A stretch of DNA of 64,000 nucleotides, from the NCBI RefSeq assembly GCF_021864535.1, contig NZ_JAKJIC010000008.1, positions 62,001-126,000 of the forward strand, given 5' to 3'. Source of the stretch: Oryzibacter oryziterrae (GTDB lineage Bacteria; Pseudomonadota; Alphaproteobacteria; Rhizobiales; Pleomorphomonadaceae). The notes under the pieces were generated by a model. The model searched no databases, was not told where the DNA came from, and worked only from the letters and a program-made list of their open reading frames with translations. Each line of letters opens with the position of its first letter. Positions within the stretch are counted from its first letter, which is position 1. Of this stretch, positions 62,880 through 64,000 are shown in pieces. A program made the position numbers and the translations under genes.

Positions 62880-64000
62880 ATGAACCGCTACGTCCTGCTC
62901 GCCTCCACGGCGCTCGCCCTCGCCACTTTCCCGGCCTTCGCCGGCGATCTCAACTGGACTTCGGTGTCCGCCAACCCGCGTGAAGACGGCAAGACCGCCG
63001 AGGACATCCTCTCGCCCGAGATCAAGGAAGTCGTCGCGGCCAAGGGTGACATGAAGCTGGAGAACCCCTCCGAGCAGCTCGCTCACTATGGCTACGGCAC
63101 CGACGGCCCGATGTCGCCGGCCGCTGGCGACGTGCAGGCCAAGGGCCACAACGTCGAAGCCACCAAGACCGAGCCGGACAAGAACACCTATCTGGTGCTC
63201 GAAGGCCAGAAGGGCCCGGACGCCGCCTACAACTACGGCACCCATTTCCTGTTCCAGGGTCATGAGAACGCCCCCACCGGCGCCGATGGCGCTGCCTATG
63301 GTGCCCTCACCCGCATCAATCTCGACGCCGACGAAGCCCATCGCGTCACGCTGATGCAGTTCAAGACCCAGGAAGGCCGTACCGTGCCGATGGTCGACGG
63401 CTCCACCTGGGACCCGTTCACCCGCACCATTCTGCTGACGTCTGAAGAAGGCGCCGAGGGCGGCGTCTGGTCGGCCACCGTCGACTTCCCCTCCACCGTG
63501 CACGACATCTCCGACGTTACCGGCCGCGCTTCCTATGAGGGCGTGCAGATCGCTTCCGACGGTTCGGTCTGGCTCGTTGAAGACAACGGCGGCAAGGGCG
63601 GCGAGAAGACCAAGAACGCCAAGCAGCCGAACTCCTTCATCTATCGCCTTGTCCCCGCCGACAAGACCGACCTGACCAAGGGCGGCAAGCTGCAGGTTCT
63701 GCAGGTCCTCGGCACCGACGGTCAGCCGATTGTCTTCCACAAGGGCCAAAATGACGCCGATATCCTCTCGGACGGCATGAAGGCGCTGCACACCTATGGC
63801 GCCGCGCTGAAGACCAAGTGGGTTACCGTCCACGACACCGCCGAGACCCCCGCCAACGCCTTCGACGCCAACGAGGCCGCCAAGGCTGCCGGCGGTACGC
63901 CGTTCAAGCGCCCTGAGAACTCCCAGTTCCGTCCGGGCACCGGCTTCAAGGAATATTTCTTCACCGAAACCGGCGACACCAACGCCAAGACCGAAGCGGG
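62880..64000 (+). CDS. PhoX-family (DUF839) phosphatase-like protein, 3' truncated by window edge
   Basis: The first 373 residues of an exported protein; the frame is still open at base 64000. The signal peptide (NRYVLLASTALALATFPAFAG) is followed by a beta-propeller of the PhoX/DUF839 type: FLFQGHENAP, DGSTWDPFTRTILLTSEEG, GVQIASDGSVWLVEDNGG and FKEYFFTETGD. PhoX proteins are calcium/iron alkaline phosphatases of the periplasm. GGAG lies 8 bases before the ATG at 62880. Whether it is a true PhoX or a related DUF839 protein depends on the missing C-terminus. Confidence 0.82.
   Translation, partial: MNRYVLLASTALALATFPAFAGDLNWTSVSANPREDGKTAEDILSPEIKEVVAAKGDMKLENPSEQLAHYGYGTDGPMSPAAGDVQAKGHNVEATKTEPDKNTYLVLEGQKGPDAAYNYGTHFLFQGHENAPTGADGAAYGALTRINLDADEAHRVTLMQFKTQEGRTVPMVDGSTWDPFTRTILLTSEEGAEGGVWSATVDFPSTVHDISDVTGRASYEGVQIASDGSVWLVEDNGGKGGEKTKNAKQPNSFIYRLVPADKTDLTKGGKLQVLQVLGTDGQPIVFHKGQNDADILSDGMKALHTYGAALKTKWVTVHDTAETPANAFDANEAAKAAGGTPFKRPENSQFRPGTGFKEYFFTETGDTNAKTEA

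Overview
The window looks like a chromosomal segment of a high-GC alphaproteobacterium, most likely a soil- or plant-associated methylotroph of the Hyphomicrobiales. The gene families point that way: an lpiA(mprF)-acvB pair, an acdR/acdS divergon, DUF3126, a lanthanide-type XoxF methanol dehydrogenase module and the Anbu proteasome-like operon. No replication origin, rRNA, CRISPR array, transposase or integrase was seen.

Layout. 1-13 kb: partial hypothetical gene, DUF3126, serine acetyltransferase (cysE), an enoyl-CoA hydratase-like protein without the usual glutamates, an acyl-CoA/ACP synthetase, a sugar epimerase (AGE family) with cysQ, a secreted PPC-like protein, an ABC permease/ATPase pair without a binding protein, a GDSL esterase and an acyltransferase-3. 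13-20 kb: an AraC regulator, two tandem secreted collagen-like proteins with a carbohydrate-binding module, a gene-poor GC-rich stretch with inverted-repeat elements, a TolB-like propeller and a nucleobase permease. 20-29.4 kb: esterase, glutathionyl-hydroquinone reductase and rubrerythrin, then the methanol oxidation module: CXXXCW protein, XoxJ, XoxG and XoxF on the minus strand, with a quinoprotein-relay metallohydrolase and a SoxYZ-like carrier on the plus strand. 29.4-44.6 kb: KefB-type antiporter, a tRNA-Leu(UAA) gene interrupted by a group I intron, RlpA, gpt, a CinA-type protein, lpiA/mprF-acvB, sfsA, map, several small genes and radC.

44.6-49.5 kb is the most unusual part. A six-gene minus-strand operon encodes only secreted, lipid-anchored or membrane proteins. 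It lies between the 3' end of radC and a second, degenerate copy of that 3' end (82 of 84 bases identical). Part of it is AT-rich. It is the best candidate here for an undescribed, horizontally acquired envelope system. 49.6-64 kb: a GAF-PAS-GGDEF-EAL protein, ACC deaminase with its Lrp-type regulator, the four-gene Anbu operon (ATP-grasp, alpha-E, a transglutaminase fold lacking its catalytic cysteine, Anbu peptidase), a capsule-type glycosyltransferase, a siderophore-interacting flavoprotein, propionyl-CoA carboxylase beta subunit and the start of a PhoX-like phosphatase.

Three copies of a ~120-bp intergenic repeat (around 0.8, 38.6 and 49.4 kb) are scattered through the window. Start codons were reassigned from Shine-Dalgarno spacing and family N-termini in many genes; several are GTG or TTG. 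All function calls come from reading motifs by eye; no database search was run.
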